From positions 1 through 64,000 of the forward strand of contig CAAGHI010000006.1 of assembly GCA_900769645.1 (NCBI GenBank): a stretch of DNA of 64,000 nt, given 5' to 3'. Made by a program: the position numbers and the translations under genes. This document shows, in pieces, positions 42,929 through 52,686 of this stretch (within the stretch, counting starts at the first letter, position 1; every line of letters begins with the position of its first letter). Origin of the DNA: Candidatus Gastranaerophilales bacterium. Its GTDB lineage: Bacteria > Cyanobacteriota > Vampirovibrionia > Gastranaerophilales > Gastranaerophilaceae. The notes beneath the pieces were generated by a model. That model saw nothing but the letters and a program-made list of their open reading frames with translations. It ran no database searches and was not told the origin of the DNA.

Positions 42929-43429
42929 ATGATAAATATGTTAAAAAGATTGTTTATTATATTCGTTTTACTTTGTGGAACATTTGTGTCTGCTGAAACT
43001 CTCAAGGCTGGCGTTTCTAAAGTTGGAGCTGTCCCAAATTCTTTTTACGGAAGTTGGCGAGTGGTTGCAAAACTCGATAAACAGTCCGGTTCTGTTTATT
43101 TTAAACCGCAAGCGGTAGATTTTTGGAACTTATCACGCTCAGGTGACGTCATAAATTTAAACAATCCGTTTACAGGTGCTAGTGCGACAGTTAAGCTTGA
43201 TTATGTTGAAGGAAACTTGATAAGATTTACAAAATCAGGAGATTATGACGGAAATAAAAAATTAACAGATACAGTGGATTTAAAATTGGTTGGAAATACC
43301 TTTACAGGAGTAAATTATTTGACGCTTGAAACATACTCATACAAGGATAATTCGCTAATTCGCAAAGATACAGCAGTTTATATTCTGCAAGGTGAAAAAA
43401 TTTCCGGCATGAGCATTACAGGGGAATAG
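42929..43429 (+). CDS. Small exported protein of unknown function
   Basis: The 166-residue protein has a Sec signal peptide (basic start, hydrophobic core IIFVLLCGTFVSA, likely cleavage after about residue 22). The mature part is beta-rich and begins with a conserved-looking SFYGSWRVVAKLD, a sequence style seen in lipocalin-like or small periplasmic beta-barrel proteins. No lipobox is evident. It is followed by trxB after 5 bases, so they are cotranscribed, and the product is probably periplasmic. Confidence 0.65.
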   Translation: MINMLKRLFIIFVLLCGTFVSAETLKAGVSKVGAVPNSFYGSWRVVAKLDKQSGSVYFKPQAVDFWNLSRSGDVINLNNPFTGASATVKLDYVEGNLIRFTKSGDYDGNKKLTDTVDLKLVGNTFTGVNYLTLETYSYKDNSLIRKDTAVYILQGEKISGMSITGE

Positions 43430-43434
43430 ATTTT

Positions 43435-44373
43435 ATGGAAAAGAAAAATTTTGATGTTGTGATATTAGGAGGAGGACCTGCCGGATTTTCATCAGCGATT
43501 TACGCAGCACGAGGAGCTGTTTCAACAGCAATTGTGGATATAAATATGCTAGGTGGACAACCTTCAAACTACCTTGAACTTGAAAATTATCCGGGATTTC
43601 AGCTTGTTGGTGGGTATGATTTAATGGAAAAATTTGAAGAGCACGCTGATAAATTTGGAGTTAAAAAGTTTCCGATGCAGGAAATTACAAAAATAGATTT
43701 ATCTAAAAAGAAAATTTATACAAAAGAATATGAATTTTCGGCAAAATCAATAATTATTGCAACTGGAGCTCAACCGATGAAACTTGGTGTAAAGGGCGAA
43801 AAAGAGTTTGTCGGACGAGGTGTTAGCTATTGTGCTGTTTGTGACGGTGCGTTTTACAAAGATAAAATTGTTGCAGTTGTCGGTGGTGGAAATTCTGCAA
43901 TAGAAGAGGCAATGTATTTGACAAAATTTGCTAAAAAAGTCTATGTGATCCACAGACGAGACAAATTGCGCGCTGATAAAATTATTCAGGAAAGAGCTTT
44001 TAAAAATCCTAAAATTGAATTTATTTGGAATTCTGTTGTTTCGGAAATTGTTGGTGAAAATACTGTTAAAGCAGCAGTCTTAAAAGATACAAATTCAAAT
44101 AAAACCACTGAGCTTTCAATTGATGGAATTTTCCCATATATTGGAATTTCTCCGAATACAGAGCTTTTTTCAGGTCAATTAGAACAGGATAAATATGGAT
44201 TTATATTGACTGATATAACGATGGCAACGTCTGTTGATGGAGTTTATGCAATTGGAGATGTGCGCAACACGCCACTTCGACAAGTTGTGACAGCGGCTTC
44301 TGATGGCGCAATTGGGGCAACTTATGCATTGAAATATATTGAACAACTGAAAGAAATCAAAGTAAAATTGTAA
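43435..44373 (+). CDS. trxB: Thioredoxin reductase
   Basis: TrxB passes electrons from NADPH to thioredoxin through FAD and a redox-active disulfide. The 312-residue length is normal. FAD-binding ILGGGPAGFSSAIYAARG is at the N-terminus, the active pair CAVC lies in SYCAVCDGAFYK (about 135-146), NADPH-binding is VVGGGNSAIEEAMYL and the second FAD motif is YAIGDVRNTPLRQV. AATAGA precedes the ATG. The gene follows the small exported protein. Confidence 0.93.
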   Translation: MEKKNFDVVILGGGPAGFSSAIYAARGAVSTAIVDINMLGGQPSNYLELENYPGFQLVGGYDLMEKFEEHADKFGVKKFPMQEITKIDLSKKKIYTKEYEFSAKSIIIATGAQPMKLGVKGEKEFVGRGVSYCAVCDGAFYKDKIVAVVGGGNSAIEEAMYLTKFAKKVYVIHRRDKLRADKIIQERAFKNPKIEFIWNSVVSEIVGENTVKAAVLKDTNSNKTTELSIDGIFPYIGISPNTELFSGQLEQDKYGFILTDITMATSVDGVYAIGDVRNTPLRQVVTAASDGAIGATYALKYIEQLKEIKVKL

Positions 44374-44454
44374 ATATTTGTAAATAATTTGTTTATAATA
44401 ACAAAATAAATATTTTACGACTTTTAAAGCTCCATATAAAAAGGAGATAAATTT

Positions 44455-44823
44455 ATGCAAGTTAATTCAAATTTCAATTCTGTACCCCAAGCCACATCTT
44501 TTGGTAAAAAGTATCCATTTAGCGATGTAATGTCTATTATGTCAGCTTGTTATGCTGGTAATACAAAATCAGTTAATAAAACTTGCGCATCAATTGTAGG
44601 TAAAGAAGTTGGTGATATTGCAAGTCAAAGAGCTAATTTCAACAAAGCTAGACAGTTGTTGGTAACAAAACGTTCTGATCTTTGCACTACTGCTGCAAAA
44701 TTTGCAGGTGCTATTGATGCAGAAAACTCTAATCACTACGCAATTACTGCCAAAAGAATGAAAGAAATTGTTGATGGACAAGCAAAAGAATTTGGTAGCA
44801 CATCAATTGATATTAATGTATAG
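44455..44823 (+). CDS. Small hypothetical protein with N-terminal FG motif
   Basis: The 122-residue protein starts MQVNSNFNSVPQATSFGKKY, an Asn/Gln-rich tail with an FG motif followed by a basic pair, like the tails of several other proteins here. The rest is helical with three cysteines (about residues 25-85). AAAGGAG lies 8 bases before the ATG. It is a single gene with its own terminator. No family is recognised and no signal peptide is present. Confidence 0.6.
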   Translation: MQVNSNFNSVPQATSFGKKYPFSDVMSIMSACYAGNTKSVNKTCASIVGKEVGDIASQRANFNKARQLLVTKRSDLCTTAAKFAGAIDAENSNHYAITAKRMKEIVDGQAKEFGSTSIDINV

Positions 44824-44840
44824 ATAATTTTTATAAATAA

Positions 44841-44876
44841 AAAAAATGTGGAGATTTCATTTCTCCACATTTTTTT
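44841..44876. terminator. Bidirectional terminator
   Basis: AAAAAATGTGGAGA and TCTCCACATTTTTT pair with a short loop, ending the convergent small gene and the AsmA gene. Confidence 0.9.
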
Positions 44877-44886
44877 ATGTCTTATT

Positions 44887-47800
44887 TTATTTAAGCATGT
44901 TTTTCAAGTTTTTTAAACCTTGGACGGCGTCTTGCATCTGTTGTTTAGATTCTTCGGCTTGAGTTTTTTGTTCTGTCATATGATTGTCAAAAGCTTCTTT
45001 TTTCTCTTGAATAGCAGATTTAACAGCTTGTTTTGTTTCTTTAACCTGTTCTTTCATCGTTGTTTTTTTGATTGCCGACATATCACAGGTTGAAAGCCAT
45101 TTGAAAGATTTTACAGAACTTCTGCTTTCTACACCTCCATTAAAGACAACTTTAAAATCTTTATAGTTTTTGTTCCTTGTTGATAATGCTGGGATTGCTG
45201 CGATATTTTCTCCTTTAGGGTTTGTTGTAAGTGCATTTATTATATTTCCTGTCGCTGTTCCAAATTTAGGGATATATGATGTTAATTTAGTTACGGACAA
45301 ATCTCCGAGTGGTCCAAGTACTGACACGACTTCCGCAGACAAACGACCCAAGACAATAACATTTGCTGTCGCATTTAGCAAATTGTATTTTCCAGTAATG
45401 TGGTATGCCATGCTAGGTCCTGAGGTGTTTACAGGTGCTAATGTCGCCCAGCCGTTGTTGAATGTCATATTGCCGGAAATTGTTTTGAATTGTGCTGTAT
45501 TTTTAATAGCCGGCAAAGATTTGACTGAATTTACAGCTGCTTTGATAATACTGTTTTGTTGTAAGTTTTGAGCAAACAAGAAGTTTTCAAAACGTCCGAT
45601 ATTCCCAAAAGAGCCGTCAGAAATTTTGAAACTAGCTTTCCCTTTCAAATTCTTCATCATTTCAATATCAGTTGTGCCATGGAGTGTTACATTTGTGTTG
45701 AAGTCCAATTTGCCAGATAGAGCGTTTTTAAGTCCGGCAGCACCAGCGATTGCATTTTCTGCATTCATGCCAGTGCCTTTGAACACAACTCCTATATGCC
45801 CATTTGTGATGTTGTAAGAAATGTTCCCGTTTACTTTTCCGGAAAAAGCGTCACCTGTCAGATTTTTTAAATAAAATACATTATTCGTAAGGTTGAAGTC
45901 AGATGCAAGATTTTCTGCGACAATTCCTCCGGAAACAAATTTCTTCAAAGTGCCTTTCCCTTTGACAATTGGGCCATTTAGACTAACTTGCATATCTGTC
46001 ATTGTAACAGTAGCTTCCGGAATTTTTATTGAAGGGATTGAAACAGAGCCTTTTAAAATTGGGTTTGCTGCAACTCCTGTTACATCAATGTTTCCGCTTG
46101 CAACAACTTTTGACTTGTTAAATCCAGGGATTACAAATGCGATGTTGCTTGGTGTTGTGACATTTAGGTTAAGTTTTTGAGATTTGGTTAAATCGTTTAT
46201 ACCGCCTTTTAAAGTCGCAATGTTAGCGCCATTGGCATAAATTCCAGTGTCTGAAAATTTCAAGCTGTCGCCATTAATTTTTACATTTCCTTTTATGGCT
46301 GTTGTTTTGCCTTGTAATTGATCAACTGACACAATAGAAACATAATTTGTTGGATTTGCTGTCAAATTGAATGTGACATCTTGAGTTTTGTCGTTTCCGA
46401 TAACATTAACCGATAGCGGTAATTTGCCTTTTGCACTAACCATAGAGCGCATATCTGCCGGAATCATTGAACGAATATCTGTTGCAAGAAGATTCCCTTT
46501 TGCATTGATATTGAATTTAAGGTTCTTGTTTGTGTAATTATTGACTTTTCCCGTAATATCAATTCGAGAATTGTTCAATAAAATATAGGCATTGTTGATA
46601 TTAATATCTTTTTCGCCAAAGGTAATTTTTGCAGATGGAGCCGTAATTCTTGCCATAGGGTTAATAACTTTGGCGTTGTTAAGATTTACAAGTCCGTCGA
46701 TTTTTTTGCCATCAGTTGTTAAATCAACTTTTGAATTTAGCATTGTAATTGTTGTGTTAGATGGAACGTTTTTTACATTAACATTATCAATACTTAGATT
46801 AACTTTCGGAACAATTTTGTCGAGTTTGCCTTTTAAGGACGTATTCATAGACAAAGTTCCGCTATTAATCTTGTTTTCTTTCAACAAAGACATTTGTCCA
46901 AGAGCGAGTAATAACCCTCTCAATTGAAGTCTGTCCGCAATAACGGTAATATCTGCGTCTGCTTCATGAGAAATCGAACCTTTGATACTTAGTGGTTGAC
47001 CTAGAACCGACAAACCTGCTTTTTTGATATTTACCATATTGTTTGCAAAATCAATATCAGCACTGATATTGTTTACATAAGCGTTATAGAGCTTGTAAGC
47101 CAAAGAGGCAGATGGAATTTTTAAATATCCTGAAGATTCAATGTTTTTCAAATTAGATTTGATTGTGAAATCAGCATTAATTCCGCCTGTTGCACTCAAA
47201 GTGTCTAAGTCGTTGTAATCAAAGGATTTTGCAACACTGTCTATTAAATCAATTAAACTATTAAATTTTGCATTAGATTTGCAGTTTAAACTTATTTTAG
47301 GGTGTTTTCCTGTTTTGAAGTCCCCAATAAGTTCTGTTAATTCATCTTTTGCGGTGTATAATTTTGCATACATTTTTATGCCGTTGTTTTTGAAATTGAA
47401 ATCAGCAGTGCTTTCAGGTAATTTTTTCCCATCAACTTCTATACCTAGATTTGTAACATTCAAAACACCTATCATGTCTAAGTCATCAAGTGTTCCATCA
47501 GTTTTGATGTCGCCTTTAATATCTGCAGTAAGTTGATTTTTATAAATTGCTTTAAATATGTCTATTATATTAAAATTGATATCTTGTGGAGTTTTTTCTT
47601 CGGTATCAGCTGGTGCAAAAACAAGGTCATTGAGGTCGACATCAGGCATAATTTTGTTCAAAACTTTGATATCATAACTAAATTGTTCTTTGTCTTGCAA
47701 TTGAACTTTACCATCAACTGCGACTTTTATTTTTTTATTTAATATGAAATCGCTTATAGAAAGGTTATTTCCAAATATTGAATAAGCCTTGTCTGTTAGA

Positions 47801-48330
47801 ATATCGATGAATGAGATGTTGTAATTATTTACAATAATGTTTGGGAGATGGTTTGATAGTTTGAGTCCAAATGGAGGGGGCGTCATTGTTTGAGGCTGTT
47901 TTTCCGTATTGTTTTGGGTTTGAGGAATAAAGTCTTCAATCAAAAATTTTCCATCTTTTTTTACTTTAAGATTAGCATTAATATTTTCGGCACCAACCAT
48001 GTCTATTTCAATATTTTTAGCCAAAAGAGGAATTAGTGACATTTTGGCTTGAACATTATCTGCGGTTAATAATTTATCGTTATTTGGAAGTGCAACATCA
48101 ACATGTTTAGCCTTTGCGCCAAGCGTAAGTTTTGGAGTTGATACAATTTGCATATTTTCAAATTTAACTTTAAAACCGCATGACTTTTCAATTATTGCCG
48201 AAATCTCATCACTGTAAGAATTTATTAAACCAGTCAAAAATAAAGGCACAACCAAAAAAGCAACATACAAAGTCGCAAGAATAGAAACAATTGTAATACC
48301 TGTATATTTCAAAAATTTTTTCATCATCAT
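44887..48330 (-). CDS. AsmA-like envelope protein
   Basis: The 1147-residue protein has an N-terminal membrane helix (about 8-33), then an AsmA-like N-terminal region (SCGFKVKFENMQIVSTPKL) and a very long beta-rich body made of repeated short strands (K-SG-I---, D-SG-L pattern) typical of the AsmA/TamB/YhdP repeating beta-groove superfamily. The last 60 residues form a charged coiled coil. Such proteins span the periplasm and carry phospholipids to the outer membrane, so the cell very likely has two membranes. It is far longer than E. coli AsmA (about 620). Confidence 0.82.
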   Translation of the reverse strand: MMMKKFLKYTGITIVSILATLYVAFLVVPLFLTGLINSYSDEISAIIEKSCGFKVKFENMQIVSTPKLTLGAKAKHVDVALPNNDKLLTADNVQAKMSLIPLLAKNIEIDMVGAENINANLKVKKDGKFLIEDFIPQTQNNTEKQPQTMTPPPFGLKLSNHLPNIIVNNYNISFIDILTDKAYSIFGNNLSISDFILNKKIKVAVDGKVQLQDKEQFSYDIKVLNKIMPDVDLNDLVFAPADTEEKTPQDINFNIIDIFKAIYKNQLTADIKGDIKTDGTLDDLDMIGVLNVTNLGIEVDGKKLPESTADFNFKNNGIKMYAKLYTAKDELTELIGDFKTGKHPKISLNCKSNAKFNSLIDLIDSVAKSFDYNDLDTLSATGGINADFTIKSNLKNIESSGYLKIPSASLAYKLYNAYVNNISADIDFANNMVNIKKAGLSVLGQPLSIKGSISHEADADITVIADRLQLRGLLLALGQMSLLKENKINSGTLSMNTSLKGKLDKIVPKVNLSIDNVNVKNVPSNTTITMLNSKVDLTTDGKKIDGLVNLNNAKVINPMARITAPSAKITFGEKDININNAYILLNNSRIDITGKVNNYTNKNLKFNINAKGNLLATDIRSMIPADMRSMVSAKGKLPLSVNVIGNDKTQDVTFNLTANPTNYVSIVSVDQLQGKTTAIKGNVKINGDSLKFSDTGIYANGANIATLKGGINDLTKSQKLNLNVTTPSNIAFVIPGFNKSKVVASGNIDVTGVAANPILKGSVSIPSIKIPEATVTMTDMQVSLNGPIVKGKGTLKKFVSGGIVAENLASDFNLTNNVFYLKNLTGDAFSGKVNGNISYNITNGHIGVVFKGTGMNAENAIAGAAGLKNALSGKLDFNTNVTLHGTTDIEMMKNLKGKASFKISDGSFGNIGRFENFLFAQNLQQNSIIKAAVNSVKSLPAIKNTAQFKTISGNMTFNNGWATLAPVNTSGPSMAYHITGKYNLLNATANVIVLGRLSAEVVSVLGPLGDLSVTKLTSYIPKFGTATGNIINALTTNPKGENIAAIPALSTRNKNYKDFKVVFNGGVESRSSVKSFKWLSTCDMSAIKKTTMKEQVKETKQAVKSAIQEKKEAFDNHMTEQKTQAEESKQQMQDAVQGLKNLKNMLK

Positions 48331-48359
48331 ATCCCTCTGTGATATATTTTATCACAAAA

Positions 48360-49226
48360 TTATTTTTTCTTTCTTTCCGGATAACAATTCCACTTGATTT
48401 CTTCGTTCTTTCTAAACCAAGTCAATTGCCGTTTTGCATAATTTCTTGTGTTTTGTTTAAGTTTATCTTTTGCTTCATCAAGACTCAATTCTCCATCAAG
48501 GTATGAAATCGCCTCTCGATATCCGATAGTGTCAACAATGTTTGGAATTCTACCATGTTTTTCAAGAAGTTTTTGCGTTTCTTCAATTAAACCTTGCTCA
48601 ATCATTAAATCAACTCGCCTGTTAATCCTGTCATAAAGATCTTCTCTTGGGTAATTTAGCCCAATCCATTCAACATTAAACTCTTTTTCTGTTTTAATTC
48701 CTCGTGCAAGGTGGAGAGGTTTGCCGGTATGTTTGACAATTTCAATATATCGGATAAGTTTTTTCTTATCATTTTGTTCGACAGAATTTGCGGCATTTTT
48801 ATCAAGTTTTGATAGTATTTCAAACAATTCGTCAAAAGATTTCGCAGAAAGTTCATTTCGCAATTCATAATCCGCATTCATTTCTGGCAAGTCATAGTTT
48901 TCTAATAAAATTTTGAAATATAACCCTGTACCTCCTGCGATGATAGGTGTTTTGCCTCTTGAAATAATATCTTTAATACATTTCCTCGCATCTTTAGCAT
49001 ACCAACCGGCAGAATAATTTTCTTCCGGTTCAACAATATCAATTAAATGATGTGGAATTCCTTCTCTTTCTTCGATTGTAGGTTTTGCTGTTCCAATATC
49101 CATACCTTTATAAACGAGTCTGGAATCAGCTGAGATAATTTCACCCCCGATGCGTTTTGCAAGTTCTATTGCATAAGCAGTTTTTCCGCTTGCGGTTGCT
49201 CCAACGACTGCAATGACCTTATTCAT
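48360..49226 (-). CDS. miaA: tRNA dimethylallyltransferase
   Basis: MiaA adds an isopentenyl group to A37 of tRNAs reading UNN codons. The 288-residue length is slightly short but normal. P-loop VVGATASGKT is at the N-terminus, ISADSRLVYKGMDIGTAKP and PHHLIDIVEP are diagnostic, and ENYSAGWYAKDA and IIAGGTGLYFKILL follow. The start overlaps the end of the upstream membrane-protein gene by 8 bases on the same strand. Confidence 0.95.
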   Translation of the reverse strand: MNKVIAVVGATASGKTAYAIELAKRIGGEIISADSRLVYKGMDIGTAKPTIEEREGIPHHLIDIVEPEENYSAGWYAKDARKCIKDIISRGKTPIIAGGTGLYFKILLENYDLPEMNADYELRNELSAKSFDELFEILSKLDKNAANSVEQNDKKKLIRYIEIVKHTGKPLHLARGIKTEKEFNVEWIGLNYPREDLYDRINRRVDLMIEQGLIEETQKLLEKHGRIPNIVDTIGYREAISYLDGELSLDEAKDKLKQNTRNYAKRQLTWFRKNEEIKWNCYPERKKK

Positions 49227-50073
49227 CAGTTTTTCCTATATATTTTCTGTTGAAGTATAGAAAAATTAAAACGACTAAATAGACAGAATAATAGAACAAT
49301 ACAATGCTCATAATAATATATGCTAATGGGTTTATGACGGCAAATGTATTAATAAATAAAAGCATAAATCCGACAAACCATAGAATTATGTAAAGTCTAA
49401 CTGTTGTAAAAAAGTCTTTGAAGAGTTTTACGATTGAACGCCACAAAGCCACAAGCGGATTTTGGGTACAACAAATAATTTCTGGAATCCAAAACATTAA
49501 AAAATACATCACAATTGACGTTACGCTCATAAAAAGCAAGCTCCATTTCCCAAAGAAAATGATTTGTTCAATTGATAGTTTGTCAATAAATGCAGGCATA
49601 CCTTGATTTGCTGCAAGTTCAGTGTTAATTGTAAGTTCCTGTAAATGTTGCATTGATGTTGCATCAAGTCCACCAATGATATTTACTCCAAGAAAATACA
49701 CAATTGGTGTTGCAATTGCCTGTATAACAAAAAATATTAAATAAACTCCGACAAAAGGAAGGAAGTATTTCCCAACGCCTTCTCCAAAAAGTTTGAATAA
49801 GTTTAAAGTGGCTCTAGCTCTGTCTTTGTCCAAAACGAAAACTTTTTTTGAAAGGTTAATTGCGCCCTCTATCATATTAAACCAGCCTGCGCAAAAAATT
49901 CCGAACATCACAAGAACAGTTAACGAAGCAACCAAAAACTTTGGAGTAGAGTCGATATTATACTTTGAATACAAAGAATACAAGTCCAACACCTTGATAA
50001 ATATAATCAGCGGAATTGCTAAAATAATATTATAATTAGTTATTTTGATTGCTTCTCTAAATAATTCACGCAT
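49219..50073 (-). CDS. Multi-pass membrane protein of unknown function
   Basis: The 284-residue protein has about six hydrophobic segments (starting about residues 16, 45, 107, 176, 219 and 243) and a positively charged C-terminus. ATG 50073 (MRELFREA) is preferred over an upstream TTG at 50091 because GAGGAG lies at a workable distance. It resembles DUF4013 or DUF975-type integral membrane proteins in layout, but I cannot assign a family. It overlaps miaA by 8 bases and follows the HgdB-like gene by 21 bases, so the three are one operon. Confidence 0.6.
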   Translation of the reverse strand: MRELFREAIKITNYNIILAIPLIIFIKVLDLYSLYSKYNIDSTPKFLVASLTVLVMFGIFCAGWFNMIEGAINLSKKVFVLDKDRARATLNLFKLFGEGVGKYFLPFVGVYLIFFVIQAIATPIVYFLGVNIIGGLDATSMQHLQELTINTELAANQGMPAFIDKLSIEQIIFFGKWSLLFMSVTSIVMYFLMFWIPEIICCTQNPLVALWRSIVKLFKDFFTTVRLYIILWFVGFMLLFINTFAVINPLAYIIMSIVLFYYSVYLVVLIFLYFNRKYIGKTDE

Positions 50074-50094
50074 AATACAGGGGCTCCTCAACCT

Positions 50095-51237
50095 CTATTT
50101 TGTAATAGTTTCATTGGTTTGTTGTGCTTTTGCAAGCTTACGTTTTCTTCTTCTCATCAAGTCAACAAAAGCTTCCAATCTTGTCAAATATCCCGCCTTC
50201 CCAGTCTGTTCGTCCATAATAAGCGGTAAAATCGGGATATCACAATTCTCCCTCATTGCTGGGAAAATATTTTGTGACATAATTTCAGGCATGCACGTAA
50301 ACGGGCTTATGTGGATAATTCCGTCAATTCCTCTTTCATTTGCGTAAGCTACGTCCGAAACGCATTCCAAAGAATCTCCGCCGATATCTCGCATAAGGTA
50401 AGGTTTTGCCATTCTATAAGCTCTTTGTAAATGGGTCTCTCCTTCTCTAAATGCTTTTGGAATAATCGCATCTTTTATAAAGCTGCTTACAGTCAAACTT
50501 CTTCTAACTTGAACTCCCATTTTGCCAAGTTCTTTGGTGATATTTTGGTTAGAGAAAGAGTCGCATACAAGGTAGATTTCACCTGTCAAATCAACGTTTA
50601 AAACTTCTTTTTTCGGATCAATTTGAACTTTTTTCATTTCGTCAAATGCAAGTTTTTTTGCACGTTTCAAATCTCTTGAATGCTCAACATCTTTAATGTA
50701 TTGCAATGCTTTTGCATAATGTTTGTCTGCGTCACCCTGATTGATTTCTCTAGCTCTGTAATAAGCAAGATTTTCTTCCAAATCGTCAAGTAAAAACATT
50801 TTTCTAATTGCAATATTGATAGCTCTTGCAAACAAAATCGGATCGTTTTTACCGCTAATATCTCTCAAAACGTTGTACATACCTTTAATGCCATCGTACA
50901 AAGACAATTCAACATATCTGGCATGGTAACCCATATCAACAAGTGCGTTTTCAATACTGTTTCCGTATTGTCCCAAACGACAACACCCCGGAGAGGTAAT
51001 CATTGCAACGTAATCTGCGCCACCTTCAATTGCTTCAATAAAGTTTCCTAAAATCAACTTATAAGGAAGGCAAATCGCTTCTGGCGAGTGTTTTGTGCCG
51101 AGTGACAATGTTTTTTTACTTGTGTAAGGTGGAATGAAAGGTTCTACGCCAATCTTTTTCAATGCCGCAGCCCATGCGATACAAACTGTACCCATGTGAG
51201 GAAATGCAACTTTAACTTTTTTATTATCTTTACTCAT
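50095..51237 (-). CDS. 2-hydroxyacyl-CoA dehydratase activase-related protein (HgdB-like, DUF2229/COG3580 type)
   Basis: The 380-residue protein resembles the subunits of 2-hydroxyglutaryl-CoA dehydratase-type radical enzymes. Candidate [4Fe-4S] ligand cysteines are in AICLPYKLILGN (about 57), SPGCCRLGQYGN (about 84-85) and SPFTCMPEIMSQ (about 319). The activating ATPase (HgdC type), usually a neighbour or fused, is absent here. Members of this subfamily are widespread in anaerobes with unknown substrates. The gene lies between gcvPB and a membrane-protein gene, 15 bases after gcvPB. Confidence 0.75.
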   Translation of the reverse strand: MSKDNKKVKVAFPHMGTVCIAWAAALKKIGVEPFIPPYTSKKTLSLGTKHSPEAICLPYKLILGNFIEAIEGGADYVAMITSPGCCRLGQYGNSIENALVDMGYHARYVELSLYDGIKGMYNVLRDISGKNDPILFARAINIAIRKMFLLDDLEENLAYYRAREINQGDADKHYAKALQYIKDVEHSRDLKRAKKLAFDEMKKVQIDPKKEVLNVDLTGEIYLVCDSFSNQNITKELGKMGVQVRRSLTVSSFIKDAIIPKAFREGETHLQRAYRMAKPYLMRDIGGDSLECVSDVAYANERGIDGIIHISPFTCMPEIMSQNIFPAMRENCDIPILPLIMDEQTGKAGYLTRLEAFVDLMRRRKRKLAKAQQTNETITK

Positions 51238-51252
51238 AATTTTTCTCTTATT

Positions 51253-52686
51253 CTAATTTTGTTTGTCTGTAAATTTTAAATCTGGGTGACGAGCTGCCAA
51301 TGTTTCATCTAAACGTTTTACAGGTGTTGTATGAGGTGCTGAGATAATCTTTTCAGGATTTGTTTTTGCCTCATCTGCAATTTTTAGCATTACATCAACA
51401 AAGTTGTCCAAAACTTCTTTAGTTTCAGATTCTGTTGGCTCAATCATAATTGCCTCGTGCACGATTAATGGGAAATAAACCGTTGGTGGGTGAGTGTTTT
51501 CGTCCATTAAGGCTTTGGCAATGTTTAATGTAGAAACTCCATTTTCATGTTTTTGTTTCTCGCCTGAAAGGACAAATTCATGCATGCAAGGTTCGTCAAA
51601 TGGCAATAAATAAGCGCCTTTCAATTTCTCTTTAAGATAATTTGCATTCAAAACAGCATTTTCGCTTGCTTCTTTCAAGTTTTTGCCCATCATTAAGATA
51701 TAAGCATAAGCTCTAACAAGCACGCCAAAATTGCCATAAAAACCTTTTACGCTTCCAACTGTATGTTTTAAATTGTAGTTTCTGAAATATTTTTCGCCAT
51801 CAAAATCAACTGTTGGAGTCGGTAAAAATTCTTTCAATTCTTCAACCACACAAACAGGACCAGCCCCAGGACCACCGCCACCATGCGGAGTTGAAAATGT
51901 TTTGTGCAAATTTAAGTGAACAACGTCAAATCCCATAAGTTTTGGATTTGTATGCCCCATAATAGCGTTGAAATTAGCTCCGTCATAATATAATAATGAA
52001 CCGTTTTCGTGCATCAATTTTGAAATTTCCAAAACATTTTCTTCATAAATTCCAAGAGTATTAGGGTTTGTCATCATTATTGCTGCAACATCACTGTCTA
52101 AAAGCTCTTTCAAAGCTTCAAGATCAACCTGTCCTTTGTCGTTTGACTTAACAGGGACCACATCAAAACCGCAAAGATGTGCACTTGCCGGATTTGTGCC
52201 ATGTGCTGAATCCGGAATAATAACCTTTTTACGTTTATCACCTTTTACTTCAAAATACTTTTTAATAACCATCATACCGGTTAATTCGCCATGTGCACCG
52301 GCTGCCGGTTGAAGTGTAACTGCACCCATGCCCGTAATTTTTTTCAAAGTTTCTTGGAGCTTGAACATCAATTCCAATGCGCCTTGACAGTCACTATCTT
52401 CAGCAAGAGGGTGCAAGTTTGCAAAGCCTTCAAGGCCAGCCAACAGTTCATTTACTTTTGGGTTGTATTTCATAGTACAAGAGCCGAGCGGATAAAATCC
52501 TTTTTCTATACAAAAATTTAGGTCAGAAAGTTCTTTGTAGTGGCGCATAGCTTCCAATTCACTAACTTGCGGAAGTCCGATTTCGCCTTTTCTAACCAAA
52601 TTTTTATCTATAAAACTTAAATCTTCTTTTTCGTCCGTTAGAGTTATCCCTAAAACCCCATTGCTTTTTTCAAAAATTGTTTTCAC
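51253..52686 (-). CDS. gcvPB: Glycine dehydrogenase (decarboxylating) subunit 2
   Basis: GcvPB is the PLP-binding half of split P-protein, which decarboxylates glycine and passes aminomethyl to GcvH. The 477-residue length is normal. PLP-binding Lys is in [43 protein letters not shown] and [12 protein letters not shown] are conserved. The partner gcvPA and gcvT/gcvH, often adjacent, are not here. The start codon overlaps the sigma-factor stop by one base, so both genes share a transcript. Confidence 0.93.
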   Translation of the reverse strand: MKTIFEKSNGVLGITLTDEKEDLSFIDKNLVRKGEIGLPQVSELEAMRHYKELSDLNFCIEKGFYPLGSCTMKYNPKVNELLAGLEGFANLHPLAEDSDCQGALELMFKLQETLKKITGMGAVTLQPAAGAHGELTGMMVIKKYFEVKGDKRKKVIIPDSAHGTNPASAHLCGFDVVPVKSNDKGQVDLEALKELLDSDVAAIMMTNPNTLGIYEENVLEISKLMHENGSLLYYDGANFNAIMGHTNPKLMGFDVVHLNLHKTFSTPHGGGGPGAGPVCVVEELKEFLPTPTVDFDGEKYFRNYNLKHTVGSVKGFYGNFGVLVRAYAYILMMGKNLKEASENAVLNANYLKEKLKGAYLLPFDEPCMHEFVLSGEKQKHENGVSTLNIAKALMDENTHPPTVYFPLIVHEAIMIEPTESETKEVLDNFVDVMLKIADEAKTNPEKIISAPHTTPVKRLDETLAARHPDLKFTDKQN

